From assembly GCA_020850225.1 (NCBI GenBank), contig JADZFD010000026.1:16126-80125 (forward strand): a stretch of DNA of 64,000 bases, written 5' to 3'. Numbering within the stretch: position 1 is the first letter of the stretch; each line of letters opens with the position of its first letter. This stretch comes from Saprospiraceae bacterium (GTDB lineage: Bacteria; Bacteroidota; Bacteroidia; Chitinophagales; Saprospiraceae). Shown piece after piece: positions 36,024-45,170 of the stretch. The notes below the pieces were generated by a model, which saw only the letters and a program-made list of their open reading frames with translations, did not search any database and had not been told where the DNA came from. Made by a program: the position numbers and the translations under genes.

Positions 36024-38675
36024 TTAGAATTCAATGATAAGACCACTGTTGATCTGACGGAAGCCAACAGGTATGATTCCGGACTGACCTCTGTTTAGTC
36101 TGGAACCTACTTCTACCTGATTTCCAAGATTTTTACCAGCTACAAAGAAATTCATCCTTGTTGTTTTTACATTGAAATCTATACTTGCATTGGCATCGAA
36201 TGTCGAATATCCCTTGATTTGACCTAACCCTCCATCTCCGGATACATTGGTGAAGTTGGCAAATTCACCATACTGATCACCTACATAATTGTATGAAAAA
36301 CCAAAATTAAACTGCTCATATCCATAATTGAGACCAATATTGTAGGATAATTTTGGAGAATAAGGTGTTTCACCGTTTTGTATTCCATCACCACCAAATT
36401 TATAGACTGTTTTAACTACCTTATCCAAATCTCCTACTGCAACAGGTGTCTGCAACTGGACTTCCTTGCCATTGGCATCTTTAACATATAATGCATATCC
36501 GCCAGGCAGTGCGTTAACTTTATCAGCCATTTCCTGTTTAGTTGCTTGTGTATGTTTAATAAGCGTAAAGAGTTGCCTGTCAACCAATTCTCCTGACAAT
36601 ACTTTTGTGTTAAGTAGTGTTACGTTCGGTAAAATACTTAGTCTGTGTTTGCTTGTTTCAGGTAATACTTCTATGCGTAATGCAATCTCAGCTCCCTGGA
36701 TATTGATGGTTGCGAGTTTGTCAAAGAATTCATTCCAACCTGCCAGGTAGAAATTGCCAATGCGGTTGTTGTAGACAGCAAGCTGTCCCCATACTATATT
36801 TTTGACTAATTCACCCCGTACACCCAATTCGGTATTGACACTCGTTTCAGGTTTGATATTACTCAGGTCACTGTGCGATACCGGAGGTACCAGTATGCCA
36901 TCGCGCTCTACCAGGAAACCGTAATATTTTGAAGGAGCGATATATCCCTTGTAAATACTTCCAAAAACCTTGGCACCACCCATTTTGTAACCCAATGTGA
37001 TACCCGGCTGGAATATGGTATAATTATTAACCCTTTCATTTCCTTCATCTGAAGTCAGATCCGGATTGTTGGCATTGGCGATATTATCAGTTCTGTCCAT
37101 CCATACTTTTTCTAGTCTGAATATAGGCGTGATATCGAAATTCTTATATGAAAACTGGTTTCTTACATATCCTGATATCGATGACAGAGCATATTGCAGG
37201 TCGGTTGTTACTCTTCCCGTTCTTGCCCACCTGGACGAATCCTGCGCTAAAACACGATCTATATACGTCTCATGATAGAATTTTGCCTGTACTTCGGTCT
37301 TGTTGACCCAGTCATCTCCCAGGATGCTGTGTTCGTATGTTTCATCTAAGGACGTAACCGTAAAATTCCATCTGCTGTCTGTTGTAGCTTCACGCCCCTT
37401 GCTGTTGATTTTTCCTACACGGACATAATCGTCATCTCTGGGCGTGTGATTATCGAGATAGGTATATTTCTGAGAGAAGATATCTTCGCCCACATAGCTT
37501 CTTACATCTTTGGCTTTGATGACTACGTTTTCCTGTCTCCACCAGTCACGTGCAAAGTCAGAAGCAAAAAACCGGGTAGTGAATGCGGATGCCTCATCGG
37601 GTGTATACTTATGGATAAGGTCTAATCCGTATCTGTGCATAGTAAACCTGTCGGCATCAAACGGACTTTTGGTTGGATCAATACTGAAAGTATAAGGCGT
37701 GATAGAGCTCAAAGTAGCCTGATTGTCTTCCAGTTGACCGCTTATTTTAAAGAAAAGGGATTGCTTGTCTGTCAGTTCAGCAAATATTTTGGCATTTACG
37801 TTAAAATTTTTAACGGAAGAGTTTTCAGTGAATCCGTCAAATTGTTTGTACACACCTTCTATCAGAGCGCCTACTTTATTCCAGGTACCACCGTAGGACA
37901 TCAGTCCGGACATATATCCTCTTTGACCACCTGTCAGCTTGGCCTTCAAGGTAGGCTTCTGAGGTGGCTTGGGTGTGTTGTAATTGATGATACCAAACAT
38001 ATTATTGGGACCATATCTCAACAAATCTGCGCCTGTAATGACCTCAATACCGGATATCCTGTCACTGATGGGATTGTAGTATACACCGGGAGCAGTATAT
38101 GGTGCAGGAGAAATAGGTGCGCCATCTTCCATAATGAGGATTTTTTCAGATCTTCTTCCCCATGATCCACGGATACTTACGTTGAGTCTGTTGGATAATC
38201 CCATATCGCCCAGTACATTGACGCCGGGCAATGTCTTTAGAGCTTCTTCGGTAGAAATAGGTTGGATATGCTTCAAAGCAATCGGATTGATATAGTAATT
38301 GCTACCCTGATAGTTTTCCTTATACATCAGAGGTGTCGTTGTTACATTGACCTCTTTAAGGATGGTGCCACTTTCCTTCATCATGATGGTACCCAAATCG
38401 TTGATTCCGGCAATTGTCTTTAATGAAATAATAGTATCGATCATCCCTAAGGATATGAATGTGATCTTAGTATTTCCGGGAACTGTGCTGATTGAAAAAT
38501 TACCTCTTTCATCGCTGTACACCTGATTGTTGCCGATAGAAACAGCCACACCCGTTAATATTTGACTATAGGAGTCAGTGACTTTTCCTTTTACTGTTGA
38601 GGTAGTTTGTGTCATAGCCGGTATGGTGAATCCCAATACCAAAAGGATTAAAATGCTTCTTAAAAATATTTTCAT
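36024..38675 (-). CDS. FecA-like TonB-dependent receptor
   Basis: From MKIFLRSILILLVLGF there is a clear signal peptide (cleavage after TQT region), a carboxypeptidase-regulatory-like domain (residues 25-105), a plug (EEALKTLPGVNVLGDMG, RGSWGRRSEKILIMEDGAPI) and a long barrel ending with a final strand in GLIIEF. Plug motifs resemble ferric-citrate-type receptors, so an iron chelate is the best guess; no regulator or SusD is adjacent. The longer reading from 38726 would remove the signal peptide from the N terminus. Confidence 0.9.
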   Translation of the reverse strand: MKIFLRSILILLVLGFTIPAMTQTTSTVKGKVTDSYSQILTGVAVSIGNNQVYSDERGNFSISTVPGNTKITFISLGMIDTIISLKTIAGINDLGTIMMKESGTILKEVNVTTTPLMYKENYQGSNYYINPIALKHIQPISTEEALKTLPGVNVLGDMGLSNRLNVSIRGSWGRRSEKILIMEDGAPISPAPYTAPGVYYNPISDRISGIEVITGADLLRYGPNNMFGIINYNTPKPPQKPTLKAKLTGGQRGYMSGLMSYGGTWNKVGALIEGVYKQFDGFTENSSVKNFNVNAKIFAELTDKQSLFFKISGQLEDNQATLSSITPYTFSIDPTKSPFDADRFTMHRYGLDLIHKYTPDEASAFTTRFFASDFARDWWRQENVVIKAKDVRSYVGEDIFSQKYTYLDNHTPRDDDYVRVGKINSKGREATTDSRWNFTVTSLDETYEHSILGDDWVNKTEVQAKFYHETYIDRVLAQDSSRWARTGRVTTDLQYALSSISGYVRNQFSYKNFDITPIFRLEKVWMDRTDNIANANNPDLTSDEGNERVNNYTIFQPGITLGYKMGGAKVFGSIYKGYIAPSKYYGFLVERDGILVPPVSHSDLSNIKPETSVNTELGVRGELVKNIVWGQLAVYNNRIGNFYLAGWNEFFDKLATINIQGAEIALRIEVLPETSKHRLSILPNVTLLNTKVLSGELVDRQLFTLIKHTQATKQEMADKVNALPGGYALYVKDANGKEVQLQTPVAVGDLDKVVKTVYKFGGDGIQNGETPYSPKLSYNIGLNYGYEQFNFGFSYNYVGDQYGEFANFTNVSGDGGLGQIKGYSTFDANASIDFNVKTTRMNFFVAGKNLGNQVEVGSRLNRGQSGIIPVGFRQINSGLIIEF

Positions 38676-38723
38676 AATCTCTGAAAATTTATAAAATGAA
38701 ATAATAGTATTTATTTGATAGGG

Positions 38724-38731
38724 CAAAATTA
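38724..38731 (-). promoter_or_regulatory. -7 element (TAATTTTG) for the FecA-like receptor
   Basis: A minus-strand TAnnTTTG match lies 48 nt before the chosen start, which further supports the shorter gene model. Confidence 0.5.
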
Positions 38732-38933
38732 AATATATAAAAATTATTAATAAGCATATAAAAATTAGAAAAAACTTAGAATTTGTTCCGGTATGAAAAA
38801 TTATATTTTATCAGTATTCTGATTATCCTGATTGTACTTACATTTATTTATATGTAAGATAAATTATTCCGGCAAACTTGTATATTTTGTACCTGAATGT
38901 CGGATATTTTTAGCAAAGTGCCCGTAATTTTCA

Positions 38934-38941
38934 TAAATTTG
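38934..38941 (+). promoter_or_regulatory. -7 element (TAAATTTG) for mazG
   Basis: The TAnnTTTG match lies 26 nt before the mazG ATG. Confidence 0.5.
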
Positions 38942-38967
38942 CAATCTGTAACATAAGCAGTATATTA

Positions 38968-39750
38968 ATGGAGCACTCAATTGAGATATCAAGGAAGAAT
39001 AAGCTGGAAGCATTCGGAAGACTATTGGATATTATGGATGATTTAAGGTCTCAGTGTCCTTGGGATATGAAACAAACATTTGAGACACTGCGGATTCTGA
39101 CCATTGAAGAGACCTATGAACTCGCCGATGCCATTTTGGAAAAAGATCTGGATGGTATCAAGGAAGAAATTGGAGATTTAATGTTGCACATGGTATTTTA
39201 TGCCAAAATTGGTTCAGAAACGGGTAATTTCGACATTGCTGATGCATTAAATACTATATGTGACAAACTGATAAAACGGCATCCGCACATTTACGGTGAT
39301 ATAAAGGTAGAGAATGAAGCTGATGTCAAACGCAACTGGGAACAAATCAAGCTAGCTGAAGGCAAAAGATCTGTATTGGGAGGCGTACCCAACAGTTTGC
39401 CTGCCATGGTTAAAGCTTATCGCATGCAGGAAAAGACGGGGCAATATGGTTTTCAATGGGATAATAAAGAAGATGTCTGGAATAAAGTAGAAGAAGAAAT
39501 CAATGAATTTAAAGAGGTTGCAGAGTCACAAGACAGGGACAAAATGGAAGAGGAATTCGGTGACATCCTGTTTTCATTGATTAATTATGCGCGTTATGAA
39601 GGATTGAACCCCGAATCAGCACTCGAAAGAGTCAACAAAAAATTCAAGAAAAGATTTGAATACATTGAGGAAAATACCAGTAAACCGCTCAATGAGATGC
39701 GTCTGGATGAAATGGATGCACTGTGGAATGAAGCAAAGACAAAAATATAA
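38968..39750 (+). CDS. mazG: Nucleoside triphosphate pyrophosphohydrolase MazG
   Basis: This enzyme hydrolyses (d)NTPs to monophosphate and pyrophosphate. Two MazG domains are present: the first has CPWDMKQTFETLRILTIEE and EIGDLMLH, and the second has EEINEFKEV with EEFGDILFSLINYAR. Length is 260 residues, as in E. coli MazG. It cleans the nucleotide pool and can influence the stringent response. It converges on the CBS gene after 10 nt. Confidence 0.94.
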   Translation: MEHSIEISRKNKLEAFGRLLDIMDDLRSQCPWDMKQTFETLRILTIEETYELADAILEKDLDGIKEEIGDLMLHMVFYAKIGSETGNFDIADALNTICDKLIKRHPHIYGDIKVENEADVKRNWEQIKLAEGKRSVLGGVPNSLPAMVKAYRMQEKTGQYGFQWDNKEDVWNKVEEEINEFKEVAESQDRDKMEEEFGDILFSLINYARYEGLNPESALERVNKKFKKRFEYIEENTSKPLNEMRLDEMDALWNEAKTKI

Positions 39751-39760
39751 TTGATGTAGA

Positions 39761-40177
39761 TTAGCAGTGTCTCAGGAGATAATTCAATAAATCGGTCGTT
39801 GTAATAATACCAACAAGTTTATCGTCTTCATCCGTGACAGGTAGTGCATTGTAGGAACAATGACTGATGACTTCGGCAGCATATTTTATGGAATCACCTG
39901 ACTCTATAGTACGTACATTTTTGGTCATCATCTGTTCCACATGCAGGTTTTGTATGATTTTCTCATTCATGTCGTTGTTTTTATGACGTGGTTTGAATTT
40001 GTCAACATCATTTTTACTGATGATTCCTGCTAGTTGACCAGCTTCATTTCTTACAATCAGATGTCGGATATCATTTTCAGCCATTAGATCGATAGCATCT
40101 CTGATATTCTGATCTTGTCGGACATAATGAATATTTTTGGTCATTATAGTTTCTACTTTATCGGCTCCTAATGTCAT
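39761..40177 (-). CDS. Tandem CBS-domain protein
   Basis: This 138-residue protein is essentially one pair of CBS domains (each with an IMTKN/MMTKN start and a GIISKNDV / GIITTTDLL end) that should bind adenosine nucleotides. There is no effector domain. It lies downstream of the split response regulator-Crp gene in the same direction, so it belongs to the signalling cluster. A related CBS protein is encoded at 42744. Confidence 0.85.
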   Translation of the reverse strand: MTLGADKVETIMTKNIHYVRQDQNIRDAIDLMAENDIRHLIVRNEAGQLAGIISKNDVDKFKPRHKNNDMNEKIIQNLHVEQMMTKNVRTIESGDSIKYAAEVISHCSYNALPVTDEDDKLVGIITTTDLLNYLLRHC

Positions 40178-40233
40178 TGCAAATGAAAATTTATTTGAAA
40201 TAGTATATTCTTAATATTCGTATTCAGCATTTG

Positions 40234-40815
40234 TTACTGAGGCATATTGCGCAATTTTTCAATATTGAGCAATTCTATCTTATTGTCGTCGATAGCAATT
40301 AGTCCTTCGCTTTTAAAATCGGACAAGGTCCTGATGGTCGTTTCTTTGGCTGTACCAGCGAGATTGGCGATGTCGTCCCGTAATATGGACATAGTCCGTG
40401 TATTCTTGGATTCACTGAATTTGAGTAATGCGTTAGCAACACGTTTTCTTACCGAACTGTAAGCAAGTTCCAGCAGTTGTTTTTCAGATTCTTCGGATTG
40501 GTTTGCCAGTATTTTGATAAATTTGGCAGCAAACTCCTTGTTATTATATAGTAATAAGGTGAAGTCCTCCACGGGAATCAGTTTGAGTTCGCAATCATCT
40601 ATTACAGAAACGGATGCATGGTATTTTTCATTTTTAAGTAGCGGAATATACCCAAAAAACTCATTTGAACTATAGATATTTGTTGTGTATTCCTTTCCAA
40701 AATCATTGATTTGATAGGATTTTACATTTCCGCTTACAATATAATAAAGCCATTTTGGATATTGTCCGGCTTCATATATTATCTTTTTTACTATACCTTC
40801 TGATTTCTCTGTTTT
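40234..40815 (-). pseudogene. Crp/Fnr effector half of a frameshifted response regulator gene
   Basis: This frame is open from 40815 and encodes a cNMP-binding-type jelly roll (YEAGQYPKWLYYIVSGNV, EFFGYIPLL) followed by a Crp winged helix (RKRVANALLKF and AKETTIRTLSDFKSEG). It has no plausible start codon before the domain; an internal GTG at 40572 would remove the whole sensor domain. It joins the receiver ORF if one A of the A6 tract at 40784-40789 is removed. I read it as the C-terminal half of one gene. Confidence 0.72.
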
Positions 40816-41278
40816 CTAGGAGTTTTTCAAATTCTTTCTGAGCCTTTGACTCATCAAAAAAACGTTGCAATCCCTGACTGGTTTCGCCGAATGAACTTTT
40901 TAACCGCTCGGATTTTTTGAGTCTCAACTCTATGGTATCCAGTAAATCAACATCATCGAAGGGTTTGGTAATGTAATCATCTGCTCCTAATCCCATGCCT
41001 TTTCTGAAATCATCCTTTTCTGCTTTGGCAGTCAGAAATATAAAGGGAATATTCATCGTTGTCACATTATTGGAAAGAATGCGCAGTACACCGTATCCAT
41101 CCAACTCAGGCATCATGATATCGCATAATATCAGGTCGGGTATCACTTCCAGTGCTTTGTTAATGCCGTCTTTACCGTTTTCAGCTGTTGACACCTTGTA
41201 TCCACTCAATTGGAGCAACTCTTCCAGGTTTTCCCTAACGTCGATGTTGTCCTCTATTACTAATATTTTGGTACTCAT
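40772..41278 (-). CDS. Response regulator receiver half (frameshifted before its Crp domain)
   Basis: Receiver domain residues are intact: acidic pair ED at 9-10, phosphoacceptor Asp53 in LCDIMMPELDG, Thr in FLTAKA and Lys in ITKPFD. A linker helix (FDESKAQKEFEKLLENRE) follows, then the frame stops eight codons later, where a Crp-type domain continues in another frame. With one base fewer the product would be 347 residues, REC-cNMP-HTH. The upstream histidine kinase gene is 22 nt away, so they form a two-component pair. Confidence 0.85.
   Translation of the reverse strand: MSTKILVIEDNIDVRENLEELLQLSGYKVSTAENGKDGINKALEVIPDLILCDIMMPELDGYGVLRILSNNVTTMNIPFIFLTAKAEKDDFRKGMGLGADDYITKPFDDVDLLDTIELRLKKSERLKSSFGETSQGLQRFFDESKAQKEFEKLLENREIRRYSKKDNI
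40784..40789 (-). other. A6 homopolymer at the frameshift point
   Basis: On the coding strand AGT-A6-G: six A gives SKKDNI and a stop, five A gives SKKIIYEAG and continues into the Crp domain. It could be a mutation, an assembly error or a slippage site. Confidence 0.75.
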
Positions 41279-41300
41279 ATCAGATGTTCTTGTATTAATA

Positions 41301-42599
41301 TTAATAGGTTGTATTTCCTGATTTGGTAGGTAATCTAACTTTAAATTCTGTACCTACCAGATGTTCACTCTCAAAGGTAATATTTCCATTCAGCATTTCA
41401 ACATATTTCTTAACAATATTTAGCCCCAGGCCTGTTCCTTCTATATTTATGGCATTGCTTGCTCTGAAGAATCGCTGAAAAAGATGTTTTTGATCTTCTT
41501 TAGGAATACCCATGCCATTATCTTTTATGGAAATGGTAAATATATTATCCTGATAATCCAGGGTACATCTGATTTCGCCTTTTTCACCACTGTATTTTAT
41601 AGCATTTGAAATGAGATTGATGATTATATTTTTTAATATTTTTTTATCGGATATTATCCAGGCTCTTTCTATGTTGATTGTATTTATTAGTTTTTGATCA
41701 GCCTTGAGAATGGTATACATCTCATCTATGACATTGTTCCATATATCAATCACATCTACTGTTTCAAAATGGGTATCTACCTTACCTTCTTCCAGCTTGT
41801 TCATAGACAGAAAATCATTGAGAATCCCTGTCAGATGTACCACAGAAGCCTTTATTTTATCGATGTGTTTATCCCGGTTGGGTTGTTGTTCACCTTCAGT
41901 ATATCTTGCTATTAGTGATACTGATGACAGAATTGTAGAGAGTGGTGTTCTGAATTCGTGACTTGCCATAGACACAAAGCGGGATTTTAATTCACCAAGT
42001 TCCCGTTCTTTTGCCAATCCGAGTTCCAGGTCTGCTTCCCGTTCCTTAAGTTGCTTCTGTATTCTGATTTTGTTGGAGATTTCATCTTCCAGTTGTTTGT
42101 TGAGTGAGAGTAGTTGATTGACTGCATTTTCAAGTTCATATGTTCTTTCGATGACCTTTTTTTCCAGCTCTTCATTCAGGGTCATCAGTCGGGTTTCAGC
42201 ATGTTTTATTTCGGATAAGTCGTGGACAAATCCCGTAAATATCGACCTGTCGGCTAATTTTACTTCACTTACTGCCAACCAGAACGGGAACTCACTACCA
42301 TCCTTTTTTCGTCCTGTCACTTCTCTGCCGATACCGATTATTTTAGCATTTCTGCTCGACAGATAGTTATCTATATATTCATCGTGTTTTACAGCAAATT
42401 GATGTGGCATAAGCATATTGACATTGTTGCCGATCATTTCATCTTCGTTGTATCCAAATAGCTTTTGCGTTGCCGGATTTACTTCTTCAATAATTCCCCT
42501 GGTATTAATAATAATAATGCCGTCAACAGCTGAGTCAAAAATAGATTGAAGTCTTATAACAGCATCATGATATGGCTTTAACATATGAAAGGTCTGCAA
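41301..42599 (-). CDS. PAS histidine kinase with FixL-like heme PAS domain
   Basis: This 432-residue soluble sensor kinase has a PAS domain (about 15-130), a coiled coil (135-200), a HisKA domain with His214 in SHEFRTPL, and a HATPase domain (N box NLISNAIKYSG, DNGMGIP, GTGLGLNIV). The PAS segment has the FixL pattern: His72 in the KHDEY context, matching the heme-ligating His, and IIGIGREVTGRKKDG with the oxygen-binding Arg at 92. It is probably an oxygen or redox sensor. The cognate regulator is next door. Confidence 0.88.
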   Translation of the reverse strand: MQTFHMLKPYHDAVIRLQSIFDSAVDGIIIINTRGIIEEVNPATQKLFGYNEDEMIGNNVNMLMPHQFAVKHDEYIDNYLSSRNAKIIGIGREVTGRKKDGSEFPFWLAVSEVKLADRSIFTGFVHDLSEIKHAETRLMTLNEELEKKVIERTYELENAVNQLLSLNKQLEDEISNKIRIQKQLKEREADLELGLAKERELGELKSRFVSMASHEFRTPLSTILSSVSLIARYTEGEQQPNRDKHIDKIKASVVHLTGILNDFLSMNKLEEGKVDTHFETVDVIDIWNNVIDEMYTILKADQKLINTINIERAWIISDKKILKNIIINLISNAIKYSGEKGEIRCTLDYQDNIFTISIKDNGMGIPKEDQKHLFQRFFRASNAINIEGTGLGLNIVKKYVEMLNGNITFESEHLVGTEFKVRLPTKSGNTTY

Positions 42600-42743
42600 T
42601 TTAGGTTTACAACTAAATAATAATCAAAGGTCTCTAAATAATATAGTAGCATGTTTAAACAAATATCATAAAAGATAATGATTTAAATCATATTTGCTAT
42701 GCTCAAAATGATGCAACTTTGAGACAAATTTAAAACAAATTTT

Positions 42744-43181
42744 ATGAATCTTTTGAATCCTGTTTCAACTATTATGACACCCAATCCGATTTGTGTTGGT
42801 GAAAACGAATCATTGGTAGCCATTGATAAATTATTTAAACAACACAGAATCCATCATTTACCTGTTATTGCTGAAGGTAAACTGACAGGTATAGTGAGTA
42901 AATCTGATTTTTTATTTTTCCGTAGAGGTTTTTTGACAGACAAAGAAGAAAAACTGGAAGATGAGGTCAGATTGAATAACTATGTTGCCAAAGATATAAT
43001 GACAACCAAGCTGGCTAAAATGGAGCCGGATGAAAAAATCAATGTTGCACTTGAAGTGTTCAGAGAGAATCTTTTTCATGCTATTCCTGTAGTTAAGGAC
43101 GAAAGGATAGTAGGTATTCTGACTACTTTCGACATTATCCTGCAATTAGCCAACGAAGGAAAAGCATCATCTGAATACTAA
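42744..43181 (+). CDS. Tandem CBS-domain protein
   Basis: This 145-residue CBS pair (STIMTPNPICVGENESL and KDIMTTKLAKMEPDEK starts; GIVSKSDFLFF and GILTTFDIIL ends) is divergent from the kinase and followed by the stress protein gene. It is likely an adenylate sensor. A DLxLFF-rich region between the CBS repeats is longer than usual. Confidence 0.87.
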   Translation: MNLLNPVSTIMTPNPICVGENESLVAIDKLFKQHRIHHLPVIAEGKLTGIVSKSDFLFFRRGFLTDKEEKLEDEVRLNNYVAKDIMTTKLAKMEPDEKINVALEVFRENLFHAIPVVKDERIVGILTTFDIILQLANEGKASSEY

Positions 43182-43266
43182 TAATATTTTTTTTTATTGA
43201 ATATTATTGATTGAACAGTTTATTGATATCTATCTACATTACAGGGATTTTATTAATCAGTATAAA

Positions 43267-44364
43267 ATGTTGAAAATAAAAATTTATGGAACTGAGTCAC
43301 CAAGCTATCAGTTGGTAAAGACAAAGCTCAAAACATTTTTAGATAATGCAAACATATCCTATGAGTTGCAGGAGGTTATCCGTATACCGGAAATAATGGA
43401 AGACAATATAGCTTCTGTTCCTGCCGTTAAGGTAAATGATGATTTGTTATTTGAAATTAAACCCAATGGCAAGTTTAATGTTTCATTAAGAGAAACAATT
43501 CAAGGTATTTTACAACTTCAAAATTATGGTATCATGACAAAAATAATAGTTCCAACTGATTTTTCTGAAGCATCATTAAATGCATATAATTTTGCGCACC
43601 GACTTGCCAAAAAATTATCAGGTGTAATAAAACTCACACATATATATTATCCTACAGCTACAGATGTCAATCAGTTTGTGGTCGTCAATGATGAGGTAGA
43701 AAAGATTCATAAGGAGAAGCTGGAAGAATATGTCAGGTCATTTAATCAGGACTGGATTGGTAATTTTGTCGAAGAACCCATGGTTGAAGGAGTATTTAAA
43801 GTTGGTTTTCCTGTAATGGAACTGAAAGAAATGTCCAAAGAGAAGGATACCATTCTCGTGATGGGTACGACGGGTGAAGGCGGAGCTTTTAAAAAAATAT
43901 TTGGTTCGATATCACTGGATATGATAGAAAAAGCTCATTGTCCATTATTTCTGATTCCACCCGATGCCGGAACTTCAGGTATTAATAAAATTACATTTTT
44001 ATCTGAAGATGTGGATCAGGATGCAGTCCATTTAGGTATGGCTTTGAAGTTATGTGACAGTGGGCAATCACAATTTGGTATAGTTCATTTTAAACAAAAT
44101 GATAGTGACCACGTTGATGAGGCATCCATCAGATCTATTGCCGACAAACACATGAATGGTGTGCAATATCAGGTTGAAATTATCTCTAATAAAGATGTTT
44201 TTGATGGTATCAGGGAAGTCATCACCAGAGATGTCAATGAATTGGTGGTATTGTCTACCAAACACAGAAATCTTTTCCAGAATCTTTTCCATAAAAGTGT
44301 AACCGAATTTGCTGCCTTACATAGTATATCTCCATTGCTCATATTAACTGATAAGGTTTCATAA
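43267..44364 (+). CDS. Universal stress protein with N-terminal thioredoxin-like domain
   Basis: I start at MLKIKIYG. Residues 1-85 look like a thioredoxin fold (beta-alpha-beta with VPAVKVNDDLLFEI, including the cis-Pro region) but without the CxxC pair. Residues 90-225 form a UspA domain with the ATP-binding pattern G-2x-G-9x-G-S (GTTGEGGAFKKIFGS). A second, degenerate Usp repeat fills the C terminus. It lies in the oxygen-sensing cluster, as Usp genes do in other bacteria under low oxygen. Confidence 0.82.
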   Translation: MLKIKIYGTESPSYQLVKTKLKTFLDNANISYELQEVIRIPEIMEDNIASVPAVKVNDDLLFEIKPNGKFNVSLRETIQGILQLQNYGIMTKIIVPTDFSEASLNAYNFAHRLAKKLSGVIKLTHIYYPTATDVNQFVVVNDEVEKIHKEKLEEYVRSFNQDWIGNFVEEPMVEGVFKVGFPVMELKEMSKEKDTILVMGTTGEGGAFKKIFGSISLDMIEKAHCPLFLIPPDAGTSGINKITFLSEDVDQDAVHLGMALKLCDSGQSQFGIVHFKQNDSDHVDEASIRSIADKHMNGVQYQVEIISNKDVFDGIREVITRDVNELVVLSTKHRNLFQNLFHKSVTEFAALHSISPLLILTDKVS

Positions 44365-44447
44365 TACCTTTATTATCCATATTTGAGTAACCGATTATCA
44401 ACTTATTGTGTCTGTATATGTTAGCTATACCGACAAAATATTAAGGC

Positions 44448-45170
44448 ATGAAAAAAAAGAAGGTAATTATACATCCCGACACAGAGTTTCTATCCGGACC
44501 TAACAGCAGAGGCAAGGAGTTTTTGTTTTTATTGCGTGTTTTCTGGCAATTTCTGAATGGATTCAGAAAGCTTCATTTTGTCGGACCATGTATTACTGTA
44601 TTCGGATCTGCCCGTTTTACAGAAGAAAACGAACACTATCAAAATGCCCGAACGCTTGGAAGAAAATTGTCAGAGATGGGCTTTGCAGTGATGACCGGTG
44701 GAGGCCCTGGTATAATGGAAGCAGCCAACAGAGGTGCTCATGAAGCAGGTGGCAAATCAATAGGTTGCAGTATTGAATTGCCGCATGAGCAAAAAACCAA
44801 TCCTTATGTAACCAGAGAAGTAAAATTTAAATACTTCTTTATCAGAAAAGTATTGCTGATAAAATATTCATATGCATTCATCGTAATGCCCGGAGGGTTT
44901 GGTACTTTAGATGAATTGTTCGAAACCATCACACTTATACAAACCGGAATATTAAATGATTTTCCTGTCGTAATGATAGGTAAAGAATATTATAAGGATA
45001 TCAATGAAATGGTAGACAAAATGATTATTGAAAAAACTATTTCTGAAAAAGATAAAGATCTGCTTCATTTTACAGATGATTTGGATGAAGCTACTGAATA
45101 TATCAGGCAGTTTATCCACAATAACTATAAAGTCAAGCGTAAATCATCCTGGATACTGGGTGAAAATTAG
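44448..45170 (+). CDS. LOG-family protein (nucleotide 5'-monophosphate phosphoribohydrolase-like)
   Basis: This 240-residue Rossmann protein carries the family motifs TGGGPGIMEAANRGA and PGGFGTLDELFE. Homologues cleave cytokinin or purine/pyrimidine nucleotide 5'-monophosphates to base and ribose phosphate. The N terminus has about 35 additional basic residues. It follows the stress protein gene and overlaps the end of the convergent permease gene by 4 bp. Confidence 0.87.
   Translation: MKKKKVIIHPDTEFLSGPNSRGKEFLFLLRVFWQFLNGFRKLHFVGPCITVFGSARFTEENEHYQNARTLGRKLSEMGFAVMTGGGPGIMEAANRGAHEAGGKSIGCSIELPHEQKTNPYVTREVKFKYFFIRKVLLIKYSYAFIVMPGGFGTLDELFETITLIQTGILNDFPVVMIGKEYYKDINEMVDKMIIEKTISEKDKDLLHFTDDLDEATEYIRQFIHNNYKVKRKSSWILGEN

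Noticed and set aside
40234..40572. Free-standing short Crp regulator starting at the internal GTG
   Set aside because: The cNMP domain is encoded directly upstream in the same frame, so this start would only truncate the protein.
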